64,000 nucleotides of DNA from DASZHJ01 sp963735465 (GTDB lineage: Bacteria > Pseudomonadota > Alphaproteobacteria > ATCC43930 > CGMCC-115725): the NCBI GenBank assembly GCA_963735465.1, contig CAVTLA010000001.1:806001-870000 (forward strand), written 5' to 3'. The notes beneath the pieces were generated by a model. The model saw nothing but the letters and a program-made list of their open reading frames with translations, had not been told where the DNA came from and searched no databases. The translations under genes were made by a program, and so were the position numbers. Below are positions 46,754-55,818 of this stretch, one piece after another (the first letter of the stretch is position 1; the number at the start of each line of letters is the position of its first letter).

Positions 46754-47131
46754 ATGGATTCCTACGACGTCGGCCTGAAGATCCGCACCAAGGTGCTGGG
46801 GGAGGCGCATGTTAAGAAATCGCTGGCCGACGTGGATGACTTCAACCATGACTTGCAGCAGATCGTCACCGGCTTTGCCTGGGGGCAGATCTGGTCGCGA
46901 CCGGGCTTGTCGCTGCGGGACCGCAGCCTGATCAATCTTGCGATGCTGACCGCCCTCAACAAGCCGCGGGAGTTCCAACATCACCTGATCGGCGCCCTCA
47001 ACAACGGCTGCACCAAGGAGGAGATCCGCGAAGTGCTCTTGCAGGCGGGCGTCTACTGCGGCTTTCCCGCGGCAATCGAGAGTTTCCGCAGCGCTCGGGA
47101 GGTGTTCAAGGAGCGCGACAAGCACGGCTGA
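46754..47131 (+). CDS. Carboxymuconolactone decarboxylase family protein
   Basis: A 125-residue PcaC-like protein. The start at 46754 is chosen for the SD GAGGAG; an upstream in-frame Met is less likely. LRDRSLINLAMLTALNKPREFQHHLIGALNNGCTKEEIREVLLQAGVYCGFPAAIESF is the CMD core. PcaC has the same length and decarboxylates 4-carboxymuconolactone. Other members are AhpD-like, but the CxxC of AhpD is absent. It lies between the divergent NitT-type genes, suggesting aromatic or lactone catabolism. Confidence 0.85.
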   Translation: MDSYDVGLKIRTKVLGEAHVKKSLADVDDFNHDLQQIVTGFAWGQIWSRPGLSLRDRSLINLAMLTALNKPREFQHHLIGALNNGCTKEEIREVLLQAGVYCGFPAAIESFRSAREVFKERDKHG

Positions 47132-47202
47132 CGTCGCCGACGGTCCACATCGGTGCTGTCTCGAATGTGACCACGGGACCGGCGCGCGAGGCGATTTTGC
47201 GT

Positions 47203-47208
47203 TTGACA
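47203..47208 (+). promoter_or_regulatory. Possible -35 element of the NitT/TauT operon
   Basis: A consensus TTGACA 64 nt before the start of the binding protein gene. No good -10 at standard spacing: the nearest candidate, TTTAGC at 47224, overlaps the adjacent palindrome. The overlap would suit repression by a bound protein. Confidence 0.35.
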
Positions 47209-47220
47209 GCTTTGGATGTG

Positions 47221-47249
47221 GAGTTTAGCGGTAAAACACCGCTAAACTC
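47221..47249. promoter_or_regulatory. Perfect 12-bp inverted repeat, candidate operator of the NitT/TauT operon
   Basis: GAGTTTAGCGGT (47221-47232), 5-nt spacer AAAAC, and the exact complement ACCGCTAAACTC (47238-47249). It sits between a TTGACA box and the SD of the binding protein gene. As DNA it is a classic dimer site; as RNA it would form a leader hairpin. The outer GTTTAG...CTAAAC arms resemble those at 16285-16310. Confidence 0.65.
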
Positions 47250-47271
47250 GCAAGAGAGTTGGGGGGAAGAC

Positions 47272-48339
47272 ATGCGCGAAACCCGGATCGATGCGTTCCT
47301 GCGAGGCGCTTCCTGGCGCCGGAAGCTATTGGCCTGCGTGCTCGTCACCGCGGGAATGCTGGGCGCCACCGGCCAGACGGCCTGGGCGGAAGAGCGGGTC
47401 AAGATCTCCGTCTTCGAGGGCACCTTCGTCAACCTCCCGGTCTACGTGGCGCAAGAGCTGCATCTCTTCGAGAAGCATGGGATCAAGGCCGAGCTGATCT
47501 ACAGCAAGGGCATTCAGGTCACCAACGTCATGATCAGTGGCGCCGCCGATTTCGGCGCCTTTGCGGTGGAGCACGCGATCCTCGTCGCGAGCAAGGGACA
47601 GGACGTCCGCCTCCTGGTGCTCAACCAGACGCGGCCGCCGTTCGCCATCGTGGTTCGCAACGACGTGCCGACGCCCAATGCGGACGCGCCGTTCCCGGCC
47701 ATGCTGAAGGATCTCAAGGGCCTCAAGATCAGCATCAGCTCCGTGGGCGCCAGCAGCGACATGTCCCTGCGCTTCCTGCTGTCGATGGCGGGCCTCGACC
47801 CGCAGACTGACGTGAAGCTGATCCCCACCGGCGATCCCGCCAGCCAGGTCGCCAGCCTCAAGAACGGCGTCGTCGATGCCATGATCGGCATTGAGCCGGC
47901 GCAGACCGAGGCGGTGCTCGGCCTCAAGGTGGGCAAATCGATCCTCGATATCGAGAAGGGCGAGGGACCCGCCGCCTTCCGCGACTACGCGTACAACGCC
48001 GTGTTCACCCGCCAGTCGTACTTGGACGCCCATCCCGAGAACGCCCGCGCGGTGGTCGCCTCCGTCGTCGAGGCCGAGGCGCTGATCGCCGATCCCGCCC
48101 ACATCGACGATGTCATGAAGGCGGTCGCCGTCAACATGCGGGGCCTCGATCAGGGATTGCTGCGGGAATACGTCGAAGCCTACCGCGCGATCTGGCAGCC
48201 GGTGGCGACGCGCAAGGGCATCGAGAATGTCAATTCAGTGCTGATCGGCGCGAAGCAGATCACCGAGCCCGTTCCGTTCGACAAGCTGGTCGCCAAGGAT
48301 TTCATGCCGACCGAATTCCTGGCGAAAAAGCCGCAGTGA
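47272..48339 (+). CDS. NitT/TauT-type ABC transporter substrate-binding protein
   Basis: A 355-residue binding protein. The start at 47272 gives a signal peptide (RKLLACVLVTAGMLGATGQTAWAEE); the longer frame from 47167 would run through the palindrome and is rejected. FVNLPVYVAQELHLFEKHGIKAEL, VMISGAADFGAFAVEHAI and VASLKNGVVDAMIGIEPAQ are SsuA/TauA/NMT1 segments. First gene of the operon with a permease (19-nt gap) and an ATPase. Ligand unknown: aromatic carboxylates, sulfonates and pyrimidine precursors are all known for the family. Confidence 0.9.
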   Translation: MRETRIDAFLRGASWRRKLLACVLVTAGMLGATGQTAWAEERVKISVFEGTFVNLPVYVAQELHLFEKHGIKAELIYSKGIQVTNVMISGAADFGAFAVEHAILVASKGQDVRLLVLNQTRPPFAIVVRNDVPTPNADAPFPAMLKDLKGLKISISSVGASSDMSLRFLLSMAGLDPQTDVKLIPTGDPASQVASLKNGVVDAMIGIEPAQTEAVLGLKVGKSILDIEKGEGPAAFRDYAYNAVFTRQSYLDAHPENARAVVASVVEAEALIADPAHIDDVMKAVAVNMRGLDQGLLREYVEAYRAIWQPVATRKGIENVNSVLIGAKQITEPVPFDKLVAKDFMPTEFLAKKPQ

Positions 48340-48358
48340 GCGGCGAGCCCGGCGCGCG

Positions 48359-49180
48359 ATGACGAGTTCGGCCGAGGCGGAGACGAGCGGGAAGGTCGGT
48401 GCCGAACCGGCCTCGCCGCTGCGGCCGGTGGTATTGGCGCGCACGGGTCTGGTCGTGGGTTTCCTGTTGATCTGGCAGGGCGTGGTGTCCACCGGGCTCG
48501 TGGACGTGTTCTGGATCAGCAGCCCCCTCCTGGTCGCTCAGGAGCTCTGGCACCTCGTGACCAGCGGCCAGCTCGTCACCGACGTCGCCATGACCATCTT
48601 CGAGGCGCTGATCGCCTTCGTGATTTCCTCGATCCTGGGCATCGCCAGCGGGCTGCTGCTGGCGCGCTCGCCGTTCTGGGACGAGGTGATGGCGCCGATC
48701 ATCGTGGTGCTTAACAGCCTGCCGCGCATCGCGCTGGCGCCCCTCATCATCCTCTGGTTCGGCATCGGCATCGCGGCTAAGGTGGTGACCGCCTTCACGC
48801 TGATCTATTTCATCCTGCTGGTGAACACGCTGAGCGGTGCCAAGAACGTCGACAACGACATTCTCACCATTGCCCGGCTGATGGGCGCGTCCCGGCGTGA
48901 TCTCCTCTGGAAGGTGACGCTGCCCTCGGCGCTGCCGTGGATCTTCGCCGGCCTCAATCTGGGCCTGACCTATTCGCTGCTGGGGGTGATCGTTGCCGAG
49001 ATCCTGGCCTCCAACCAAGGCCTCGGCTACCTCATCGAGAGCAGCGCCTCCAGCTTCAACACCGCCGGGGTCTTCGCCGGGCTGGTGACCCTGGCAGTGG
49101 TGGCGTGGATTTTCAGCACGGTCATGTCCCAGGTCGAGGCGCGCCTCCTGCGCTGGAAGCCGTCCCTGACCAGCACCTGA
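48359..49180 (+). CDS. NitT/TauT-type ABC transporter permease (SsuC/TauC-like)
   Basis: A 273-residue permease. A hydrophobic helix near residues 28-45 is followed by five more. The EAA loop is ARLMGASRRDLLWKVTLPSAL, and LPRIALAPLIILWFGIGIAAKV is the SsuC-type segment. Encoded between its binding protein and ATPase, 3 nt before the latter. Confidence 0.92.
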   Translation: MTSSAEAETSGKVGAEPASPLRPVVLARTGLVVGFLLIWQGVVSTGLVDVFWISSPLLVAQELWHLVTSGQLVTDVAMTIFEALIAFVISSILGIASGLLLARSPFWDEVMAPIIVVLNSLPRIALAPLIILWFGIGIAAKVVTAFTLIYFILLVNTLSGAKNVDNDILTIARLMGASRRDLLWKVTLPSALPWIFAGLNLGLTYSLLGVIVAEILASNQGLGYLIESSASSFNTAGVFAGLVTLAVVAWIFSTVMSQVEARLLRWKPSLTST

Positions 49181-49183
49181 GCC

Positions 49184-49972
49184 ATGGCCGCGCCTGCAAC
49201 ACCGAAGATCAAGCTCGCCGACGTCAGCATCCTATTCCGGCCGAGCGGCCGGCCCCAGGTGCTGGCGGTCAAGGACGTCTCCCTCGAGGTGCCGGAGGGA
49301 TCGATCGTCTCCATCGTCGGGCCGTCCGGCTGCGGCAAGTCGACGGCGCTCAATCTGGTCTCCGGCCTGATGGCTCCGAGCAGCGGCATCGTCGAGGTCG
49401 ACAACAAGCGCGTCACCGGCATCCGCCACGACGTCGGCTACATGTTCGCCCGCGACGGCATGATGCCCTGGCGGACGGCGGCGGAGAACGTGGAGTTCGG
49501 CCTGGAGATCCGCGGTGTCGCGAACCGCCGCGAGGTGGCCCGCGACTGGCTGCGCCGGGTCGGCCTCGAGAAGTTCGAGACCCATTACCGCCACGAACTC
49601 TCCCAGGGCATGCGCCAGCGTGTCGCCGTGGCGCGCACCTTCGCGATCGAGCCCAACGTGCTGCTCATGGACGAGCCTTTCGGTGCCCTCGACAGCCAGA
49701 CGCGGCTCCTGCTGCAGGAACTGTTCCTTTCGGTCTGGGAGAGCACGCGCAAGACCGTGCTGTTCGTGACCCACGACCTGCACGAGGCGATCTTTCTCTC
49801 CGACGTGGTGGTGGTCTTCACCAACCGGCCGGGCCGGGTCAAATCGATTATTCCCATCGATCTGCCGCGGCCGCGCCTGCCGCCGGCGGACCTTGCGACG
49901 GCCTCGGAATTCCGCGACATCTATGCCCGCATCTGGAGCGACCTGAAGGACGAGGTCCGCGTCTTCGACTGA
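49184..49972 (+). CDS. NitT/TauT-type ABC transporter ATP-binding protein (SsuB/TauB-like)
   Basis: A 262-residue ATPase. Walker A is GPSGCGKST, the Q loop region YMFARDGMMPWRT has Arg-Asp in place of the usual Gln followed by acid, the signature is LSQGMRQRVAVARTF, Walker B VLLMDEPFGALD and the switch FVTHDLHEAIFLSD. The LSQGM signature is a common variant in this subfamily. Ends the transporter operon; a palindromic repeat follows 31 nt later. Confidence 0.92.
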   Translation: MAAPATPKIKLADVSILFRPSGRPQVLAVKDVSLEVPEGSIVSIVGPSGCGKSTALNLVSGLMAPSSGIVEVDNKRVTGIRHDVGYMFARDGMMPWRTAAENVEFGLEIRGVANRREVARDWLRRVGLEKFETHYRHELSQGMRQRVAVARTFAIEPNVLLMDEPFGALDSQTRLLLQELFLSVWESTRKTVLFVTHDLHEAIFLSDVVVVFTNRPGRVKSIIPIDLPRPRLPPADLATASEFRDIYARIWSDLKDEVRVFD

Positions 49973-50003
49973 GCGCGGGCAAGCGCGGTCTGCAGAAGCG
50001 CCT

Positions 50004-50112
50004 TGCGTCCTTCGACGCGCTTCGCTTGCTCAGGATGAGGGCGTTTGAGCATGGCAAAGAGAAAGCTCCTCATCCTGAGCAAGCGACCGCAGGGAGCGCG
50101 TCGAAGGACGCA
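50004..50112. repeat. Dispersed palindromic repeat, copy 2
   Basis: Left arm 50004-50040 is identical to the left arm of copy 1 at 15015-15051. The right arm 50068-50112 is nearly identical, with GCAGGGAG where copy 1 has GTAGGGAG. The 27-nt loop is unrelated to that of copy 1. Located between the NitT ATPase gene and the second MmgE/PrpD gene. Confidence 0.9.
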
Positions 50113-50174
50113 ATGCCATCTGGTCCAACGCTTTCGGGACCTGGATTGCTGATGAAGCTTTGGCGGAGCGCCCA

Positions 50175-51536
50175 ATGACGAAGCCCACAGTCGCCGAGAC
50201 GCTCGCGGATCGCATTGTCGCCGTGCGGGTGGCGACGCTACCGGATCCAGTCCTGCGGATGGTGGAGGATCTGGTGCTCGACATCGCCGGTCTCTGCCTC
50301 GCCGCACGGCACACTGACTACATCAAGTCGGTGATCGCGAGTGCCACGGGCGCCGGCGGCGCCACCGCCGTGGGCCACGAGCGCGGGTTCGACTGTACGA
50401 CCGCTGCGCTGATCAACGGCACCGCCGCCCATGGCGAGGATTTCGACGATACCTTCGAGGGCGGCCCGGTGCATGCTGGCGCCGTGGTGGTGCCGGCTGT
50501 GCTGGCGGCGGCGGAAGAGTTCGGCCGCGATGGCGCCGCGGCTCTGCGCGGGATCGCCATCGGCGCCGAGACGATCTGCCGCCTGAGCCTGGTGACACCC
50601 AGGCTGGTGCACAAGGCGGGGTTTCATCCCACCAGCGTGCTCGGCACCATGGCCGCCGCCGCGGCGGTGGGGGCGACCCTCGATCTCGATCGCCGGCAGC
50701 TCGTCCATGCCCTCGGCATCGCCGGCAGCATGGCGGGCGGCATCATCGAATATCTTGCCGACGGTGCCTGGACCAAGCGCCTGCATCCGGGCTGGGCGGC
50801 GCAGTGCGGCATCCGGGCGGCTCTTCTCGCCCGCAACGGCTTCGTCGGGCCGCTGAGCGTGTTCGAGGGCACCCACGGCCTCTTCAACGGCTTCGCCCAT
50901 ACCACCCACGGCGACTACGGCAAGCTCGTCGACGATTTCGGCACGCGCTGGGTCGCGGCGACGCTCGCCTTCAAGCCCTTCGCCTGCGGCACCATGACTC
51001 ATCCCTATATCGACTGCGCCATCCGCCTGGCCGGCCGCGGCATCACTGCCGAGTCAATCGCCGAGATCGTCTGCGAGGTCGCGGAGGGAACGGTGCATCG
51101 GCTCTGGGAGCCCCTGGCGCTGAAGCAGGTGCCGCCCAACGCCTATGCCGCGAAGTTCAGCACGCCCTTCTGCATCGCGGCAGGCTTCGTGCTCGGCGAT
51201 GCCGGCCTTGCGGCCTTCACCGAGGAGACCGCCCGCGACCCGCGCCTGCGCGCGCTGGCGGCAAAGGTGCGCTACGTCGTCGATATCAACAATCCCTATC
51301 CCGCCGGCTATACCGGCCACATCCGCGCGACACTTCGCGATGGGCGGGTGATCGAGGAGCACCAGCCGCATCTGCGCGGCGGCGCCCAGGAGCCGCTGTC
51401 GCGTGCGGCGATCGAGCAGAAATTCCTCGCCAATGCCGCGTTCGGCGGCTGGGCCCGGGGCAAGGCGGAGGCGGCGCGTGCCGCGTTGCGCGGCATCTTC
51501 GACGGGCCGATCGATCTGACCATGCTGCGCGGGTGA
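50175..51536 (+). CDS. MmgE/PrpD family protein, copy 2
   Basis: A 453-residue member of the same family as 44175-45581. VEDLVLDIAGLCLAA, NGTAAHGEDFDDTFEGGPVHAG, KAGFHPTSVLGTMAAAAAVGA, HPGWAAQCGIRAALLARNGF and KPFACGTMTHPYIDCAIRLA mark it. ATG 50175 is preferred over TTG 50160. It reads on from the NitT/TauT operon after the 109-nt repeat. Only moderately similar to copy 1, so the two likely handle different or stereoisomeric tricarboxylate-like substrates. Confidence 0.88.
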   Translation: MTKPTVAETLADRIVAVRVATLPDPVLRMVEDLVLDIAGLCLAARHTDYIKSVIASATGAGGATAVGHERGFDCTTAALINGTAAHGEDFDDTFEGGPVHAGAVVVPAVLAAAEEFGRDGAAALRGIAIGAETICRLSLVTPRLVHKAGFHPTSVLGTMAAAAAVGATLDLDRRQLVHALGIAGSMAGGIIEYLADGAWTKRLHPGWAAQCGIRAALLARNGFVGPLSVFEGTHGLFNGFAHTTHGDYGKLVDDFGTRWVAATLAFKPFACGTMTHPYIDCAIRLAGRGITAESIAEIVCEVAEGTVHRLWEPLALKQVPPNAYAAKFSTPFCIAAGFVLGDAGLAAFTEETARDPRLRALAAKVRYVVDINNPYPAGYTGHIRATLRDGRVIEEHQPHLRGGAQEPLSRAAIEQKFLANAAFGGWARGKAEAARAALRGIFDGPIDLTMLRG

Positions 51537-51552
51537 ACGCAGGTCGAGGGCG

Positions 51553-53185
51553 TTACTGCCTGATCACGCGATAGATCTGGAAGAAGCTGCCGCGTGCCGC
51601 AAGCTGGAGCGATGGCAGATCCAGGTCCGGGGCATGGTCGAAGTCGACACGCAGGACATAGTCGAAATTGTTCGGCCAGCCGCCGAAGTAAGGCAGCTCT
51701 CCCAGCAGGTTGGGAACTGCATTGAACGACGGCGGCAGGTTCGTGGCCGCGCTTTTCATCAGCATGTCCGTCGTCAGAGGCACGGCCACCGTCTGAAACA
51801 GGCCGTCATTGCGCGGATTCGGCTGTATCGCCGCCCAGCCCGTGAACATGTAGGGGATGAAGGCGGCGCGATCGATGACCGCAAGAGCCGGCATATGCCA
51901 GAACGTCTGCTCCCAACGTCGGGCGACGGCTGGTGGAACGCCGTCGATCTCGACCGCCGCGTCGGGCATCGGCCGCTCCTGAACGGCGAGCAGACGCGCG
52001 CCCGGAGCTATCACTCGACTGGCGGCGCGGAATTCGGCAAAGCGCCGATCATGGTCGCGCCAGGATTCCGATACCGACCAGACCCTCGCGCCGAAAAGCG
52101 CCACCGCCGCGATGGCGAAGACCGTGATGGCGCGTCGCCTGACCGGCTCCACCCGGGTGCTGGCGATGATCACGAAGGGCAACGCAATGGGCAGGCGCAT
52201 ATCCGCGTTCCAGCTTCCGCTCAGCCAGTTCGGCATCAGAACCGCCGCCACCATCATCACCGCGAGAGGCAGCCGCATATCCGGCGCGAAGTCTCAGAAA
52301 GCGATCCCGCAAGCTGAAGAGCAAAAAACCGGCACACAGGATCAGCAGCAAGCCATCGAGCAAAACCGGCGCTACGCCGAACGTCACGGGTGCCACGGCG
52401 GCAAGGAGTTTTTCCACGAGGGAGCCGTACGAAATCAGGTTGGGCCCGCCATTCTTCACGCTCGCGGCCCAGAGCAGGAGCGCCGGAATGAATTGCAGGC
52501 CGAGCCCGCACCAGGAAGCGAGGGCGGAGAACGACAGCCCTCGGGCGTCGATGCGGCGGCCAAGCTCGTAGGACATGACGCTCAGGCCGTACATGCCGAA
52601 GGAAAACAGATGGAGGACGAGGAGAGCGCTGGCGACGGCGGCAAACACGATCAGGCGGGGAACGATGGGCCAGCGCGCGGTGGCGATCCAGGCGCTGAAG
52701 CTCAGCAGGAACATGCCCAGCCCGAACAGGAAGTTCAGGAAGCCCCAGAACAATGCCATGTTGTAGATGAACAGCAGGGCGCACATCGGCCAGAGCGAGA
52801 GACGTCCGTGCAATGCGTAGTGCAGCGTGGCCGTGCCGGCGACAAGGGCGAGCAAGGTCAGCGCGATGAAGACACGCCCGGCCACTTCCAGGGGCATGAT
52901 CTGCGTCAGAGCCGGGACCACGAGATCGATGGCGAGGTTGGGCAGGAGCCGCCACTGGACGAGGTAGTTGCTGGTGAGTTCGGGAATCCGCCCGCCCTGG
53001 AACAGGATCCACATGCGCGCAAGATGATTCGGGTAATCCACCAGCGGCGGCACGTCCGCCCACAGCAGCGGCGACAGCGCGGTGGCTATCAGCATGAGGC
53101 AGGCGATATGGCGGAGAGATACTGCGGCCTCGATGATCGTACGGAGCGTCGCGGCTGGCGGTGGCAGTGTTGCGGGCGCCGTCAT
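51553..53185 (-). pseudogene. Polytopic membrane protein, interrupted by a frameshift
   Basis: About 540 residues in two frames. The first, from ATG 53185, has some eight or more hydrophobic helices (LISYGSLVEKLLAAVAPV region included) up to FLLFSLRDRFLRL. It then leaves frame. The second frame starts APDMRLPLAVMMVAAVLMPN, continues through two more helices to a soluble C-terminal part of about 180 residues and ends FFQIYRVIRQ. Removing one base near 52287-52290 joins them as RFLRLAPDMRLP. The layout recalls GT-C glycosyltransferase-like membrane proteins (DYPNHLARM near the first loop), but I do not recognise a specific family. Error or real mutation cannot be told. Confidence 0.7.
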
Positions 53186-53340
53186 CCCGTCACGCCGGTG
53201 CAAAAGACATGAAACATCTGGAATCTCCGCGGCGCCAAGCGGTCCGCGCTCACGCGTGAGGCCGCCCGCCACGGTTGCCGATCTTCGTGAAGAGAGGGTT
53301 AAGAGATCGTTCCGGCCGGCTGCGAGGGTCGCACGGCGGC

Positions 53341-54144
53341 CTAATCTGCGGTCCAGATTTTGGTGATGGGCTGCTCGTCGGCGCTATGGGCGAGGGGTGG
53401 CAGGCCATACAAGGCTTGGAGAGTCCGCAGGAGGGAGAAGTGATTGATCTCGTCGTGGTAGAGCCCGGGCTTCACATGGGCGCCGTAGATGATCGTGGGG
53501 ATGTGGTTGTCGTCGGTATTGTCGTCCTCGTCGAAGGTGACGATGAGCAGGCTGTTGTGATCCCGGCACCAGTCGGCATAGGCGCTGAGGTGCCGCAGCA
53601 GCCAGGTATCGCCGTCCCGCGTCGATCCGTCATGCATGTCGTCGTCGTTGTCCGGCACCACGAAGCTGACCGTCGGCAAGGTCGTGAAGTCGCGCGGGAA
53701 GCGGGAGAAATCCCGGCCGAGGTCGCGGGTTTCCTTGAACGACTCCCAGGGATTGTGCTTCCGCGGCGACCCTGATTCCGCGAAGCCGAGGAAGGTCCGA
53801 TTGACGTGCGCGAGCTGGCCGGCGAGGGTGGGCTCGTCCAGGGCATAGTAGTTGTCGTCGTGCACGTTCTGGGTCGATCCCGTGAGCAAGGCGAAGTAGT
53901 TGGGCTCGCTGGGGTGCTCGACAGCGTAGGAGTTGACGAACAGCGCGCCGCGCCGTGCCAGCTCCTGTAGAAAGGGTGCGTCGTTGCCGCTGATGATATC
54001 GGCGTAGGAGCGGTTCTCCATCACGACGATGACCACGTGATCCGGCGCCGGCAGCGCCGGCACCGCGGCCGATGTGGTGAACGGGGACATTCCACACATC
54101 ACCGCGACCGCAGTGGCGATGCCGATGACAATGTGCCGACGCAT
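53341..54144 (-). CDS. Secreted phosphoesterase family protein (acid phosphatase/phospholipase C-like)
   Basis: A 267-residue protein. The start ATG 54144 has GAGGTCAGGA upstream and a signal peptide (RRHIVIGIATAVAVMCGM...TSAAV). The phosphoesterase motifs are VVIVVMENRSYADI (the ENR nucleophile region), HPSEPNYFALLTGST, VPDNDDDMHDG and TFDEDDNTDDNHIPTIIYG, giving the metal ligands. Typical of periplasmic or secreted AcpA-type phosphatases that release phosphate from esters. Located 155 nt upstream of the broken membrane protein gene on the same strand. Confidence 0.9.
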   Translation of the reverse strand: MRRHIVIGIATAVAVMCGMSPFTTSAAVPALPAPDHVVIVVMENRSYADIISGNDAPFLQELARRGALFVNSYAVEHPSEPNYFALLTGSTQNVHDDNYYALDEPTLAGQLAHVNRTFLGFAESGSPRKHNPWESFKETRDLGRDFSRFPRDFTTLPTVSFVVPDNDDDMHDGSTRDGDTWLLRHLSAYADWCRDHNSLLIVTFDEDDNTDDNHIPTIIYGAHVKPGLYHDEINHFSLLRTLQALYGLPPLAHSADEQPITKIWTAD

Positions 54145-54314
54145 GTCCTGACCTCGAAATAGCAGCACGGTCCGCAGCCCTGTCCGACCCCCTTGCGGGG
54201 CGGTCGATCGAGCGGCGATGATAACATCCCTCCGGCGCTCATCGGCTGCGCAATAAGCGCGCATCCGTGCTAGAGGATCGCTGCTGGGAATGCCCGAATG
54301 AAGAAGAGGAAGCG

Positions 54315-55799
54315 ATGGCCAAACGCGTGCTTGCCGCCCGGATCATGCATGAGACCAACACCTTCAGCCGCGTGCTCACGGACATGGCCGCGTTCCGGCG
54401 CCGGGACTTTCATCTCGAGAACGAGATCCCCTCTGCCTATCGCGGCACCCGCTCCGCCTTCGGCGCCACCTTCGAGGCGGCGGACAAGTTCGGCTGGACC
54501 GTCGTTCATCCCGTCTCCGCCAGCGCCAACCCCTCGGGGCTGGTCACCGCCGAGGCCTTCGACGAGCTCTCGCGCCTGGTGCTGGAGGCGGCGCGCCGGC
54601 AAGGCCCGATCGACGGTGCGCTGCTCCACCTCCATGGCGCCATGGTGGTGGAGGGGCATGAGGACGGGGAGGGCGAGCTGCTGCGGCGGCTCCGGGGCGC
54701 GATCGGGCCGGAGGCGCCCGTTGTCGTGACCCTGGACCTGCACGCCAACGTGACGGAGGTGATGGCGGCCCATGCGAGCGCGCTCATCGCCTTTCGCACG
54801 TATCCCCACATCGACCAGTACGAGCGCGCCTGGCAGGGGGCGGAGCTGCTGGAGCGCGCCATGCGCGGCGAGATCCGGCCCCGGACGGTGCTCGCACGCC
54901 GCCCCACGATCTACGGCTTCAATCACGGCCGCACCCAGAGCGGGCCGATGGTGGAGGCGCTGGCGCGCGCCGAGGCGGTGGAGCGGCGGGGCGAGGCCCT
55001 GGTCGTCAGCGTCTGCGCCGGGTTCTCCCGCGCCGACATCCGCGACGTCGGGCCGACCGTGACGGTCACCACCGACGGCGCCAGCCCACGCGGCCAGGCG
55101 GTCGCGGAAGAGCTCATGGACTTCGCCTGGGAGACCCGGGAGATCAACACCGCGAAGCTGCTGCCGGTCGCCGAGGTGGTGGAGCTGGCGCGCCAGGGCA
55201 AGCCCGGCGACAAGCCCCTGGTGATCGCGGATTACACCGACAATCCCGGCGGCGGGGGCTACGGCGACGCCACGGTACTCCTGAAGGCGATGGTGGCGGC
55301 GGAGCTGCCAAGTGTCGCCTTCCATGCGATCTACGATCCCCAGGCGGTGCAGGACGGCATCAGGGCGGGGATCGGCGCCCGGACCACCCTGACCCTTGGC
55401 GGCAAGACCGATCCCCGCATGGGCGGTGGCCCGCTCACTCTCGAGGGCGAGGTCACCTGCATCACCACCGGCAAGTTCGTGGCCTATGGGCCCATGGGCG
55501 GCGGGGTGGCGCGGGACTACGGTCCGTCCCTGGTTTTCCGGGTCGGCGGCATCGACGTCGTCCTCATCACCAACAACGGCCAGGCCAACGATCTCGGCCA
55601 GCTCACCTCCCTCGGCATCGACCCCACGCGCTACCGGACCGTGGCGGTCAAGTCGATGCACCATTTCCGCGCCGCCTTCGAGCCGATCGCGCGGCAGGTC
55701 GTGCTGGTGGATACCGGCGCGCTCTGCTCGGAGATCTATACGGAGGAGCTTTTCACCAAGGTGAGGCGGCCGATCCACCCCCTCGACCCCATCCGCTGA
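54315..55799 (+). CDS. M81 family metallopeptidase (MlrC-like)
   Basis: A 494-residue protein. ATG 54315 has a strong SD (AGAGGAAG), against the open frame from 54267. RIMHETNTFSRV carries a metal His, LHLHGAMVVEGHEDGEGELL and VTLDLHANVTEVMAAHA follow, and the C-terminal domain has ADYTDNPGGGGYGDAT. MlrC is the last enzyme of microcystin breakdown, but most homologues sit in amino acid, amide or transporter clusters and have other, unknown substrates. It is followed by an alpha/beta hydrolase gene (19 nt) and a convergent TRAP operon, suggesting uptake and hydrolysis of a peptide-like or amide acid. Confidence 0.9.
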   Translation: MAKRVLAARIMHETNTFSRVLTDMAAFRRRDFHLENEIPSAYRGTRSAFGATFEAADKFGWTVVHPVSASANPSGLVTAEAFDELSRLVLEAARRQGPIDGALLHLHGAMVVEGHEDGEGELLRRLRGAIGPEAPVVVTLDLHANVTEVMAAHASALIAFRTYPHIDQYERAWQGAELLERAMRGEIRPRTVLARRPTIYGFNHGRTQSGPMVEALARAEAVERRGEALVVSVCAGFSRADIRDVGPTVTVTTDGASPRGQAVAEELMDFAWETREINTAKLLPVAEVVELARQGKPGDKPLVIADYTDNPGGGGYGDATVLLKAMVAAELPSVAFHAIYDPQAVQDGIRAGIGARTTLTLGGKTDPRMGGGPLTLEGEVTCITTGKFVAYGPMGGGVARDYGPSLVFRVGGIDVVLITNNGQANDLGQLTSLGIDPTRYRTVAVKSMHHFRAAFEPIARQVVLVDTGALCSEIYTEELFTKVRRPIHPLDPIR

Positions 55800-55818
55800 C
55801 AGCTCCGAAGGCGTCTTC

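Noticed and set aside
47167..47271. N-terminal extension of the NitT/TauT binding protein from 47167
   Set aside because: It would translate through the palindrome and put the signal peptide in the interior; ATG 47272 follows a G-rich SD and opens directly on a signal peptide.
54267..54314. Upstream start of the M81 peptidase
   Set aside because: The segment contains the SD for ATG 54315 and encodes no conserved residues.
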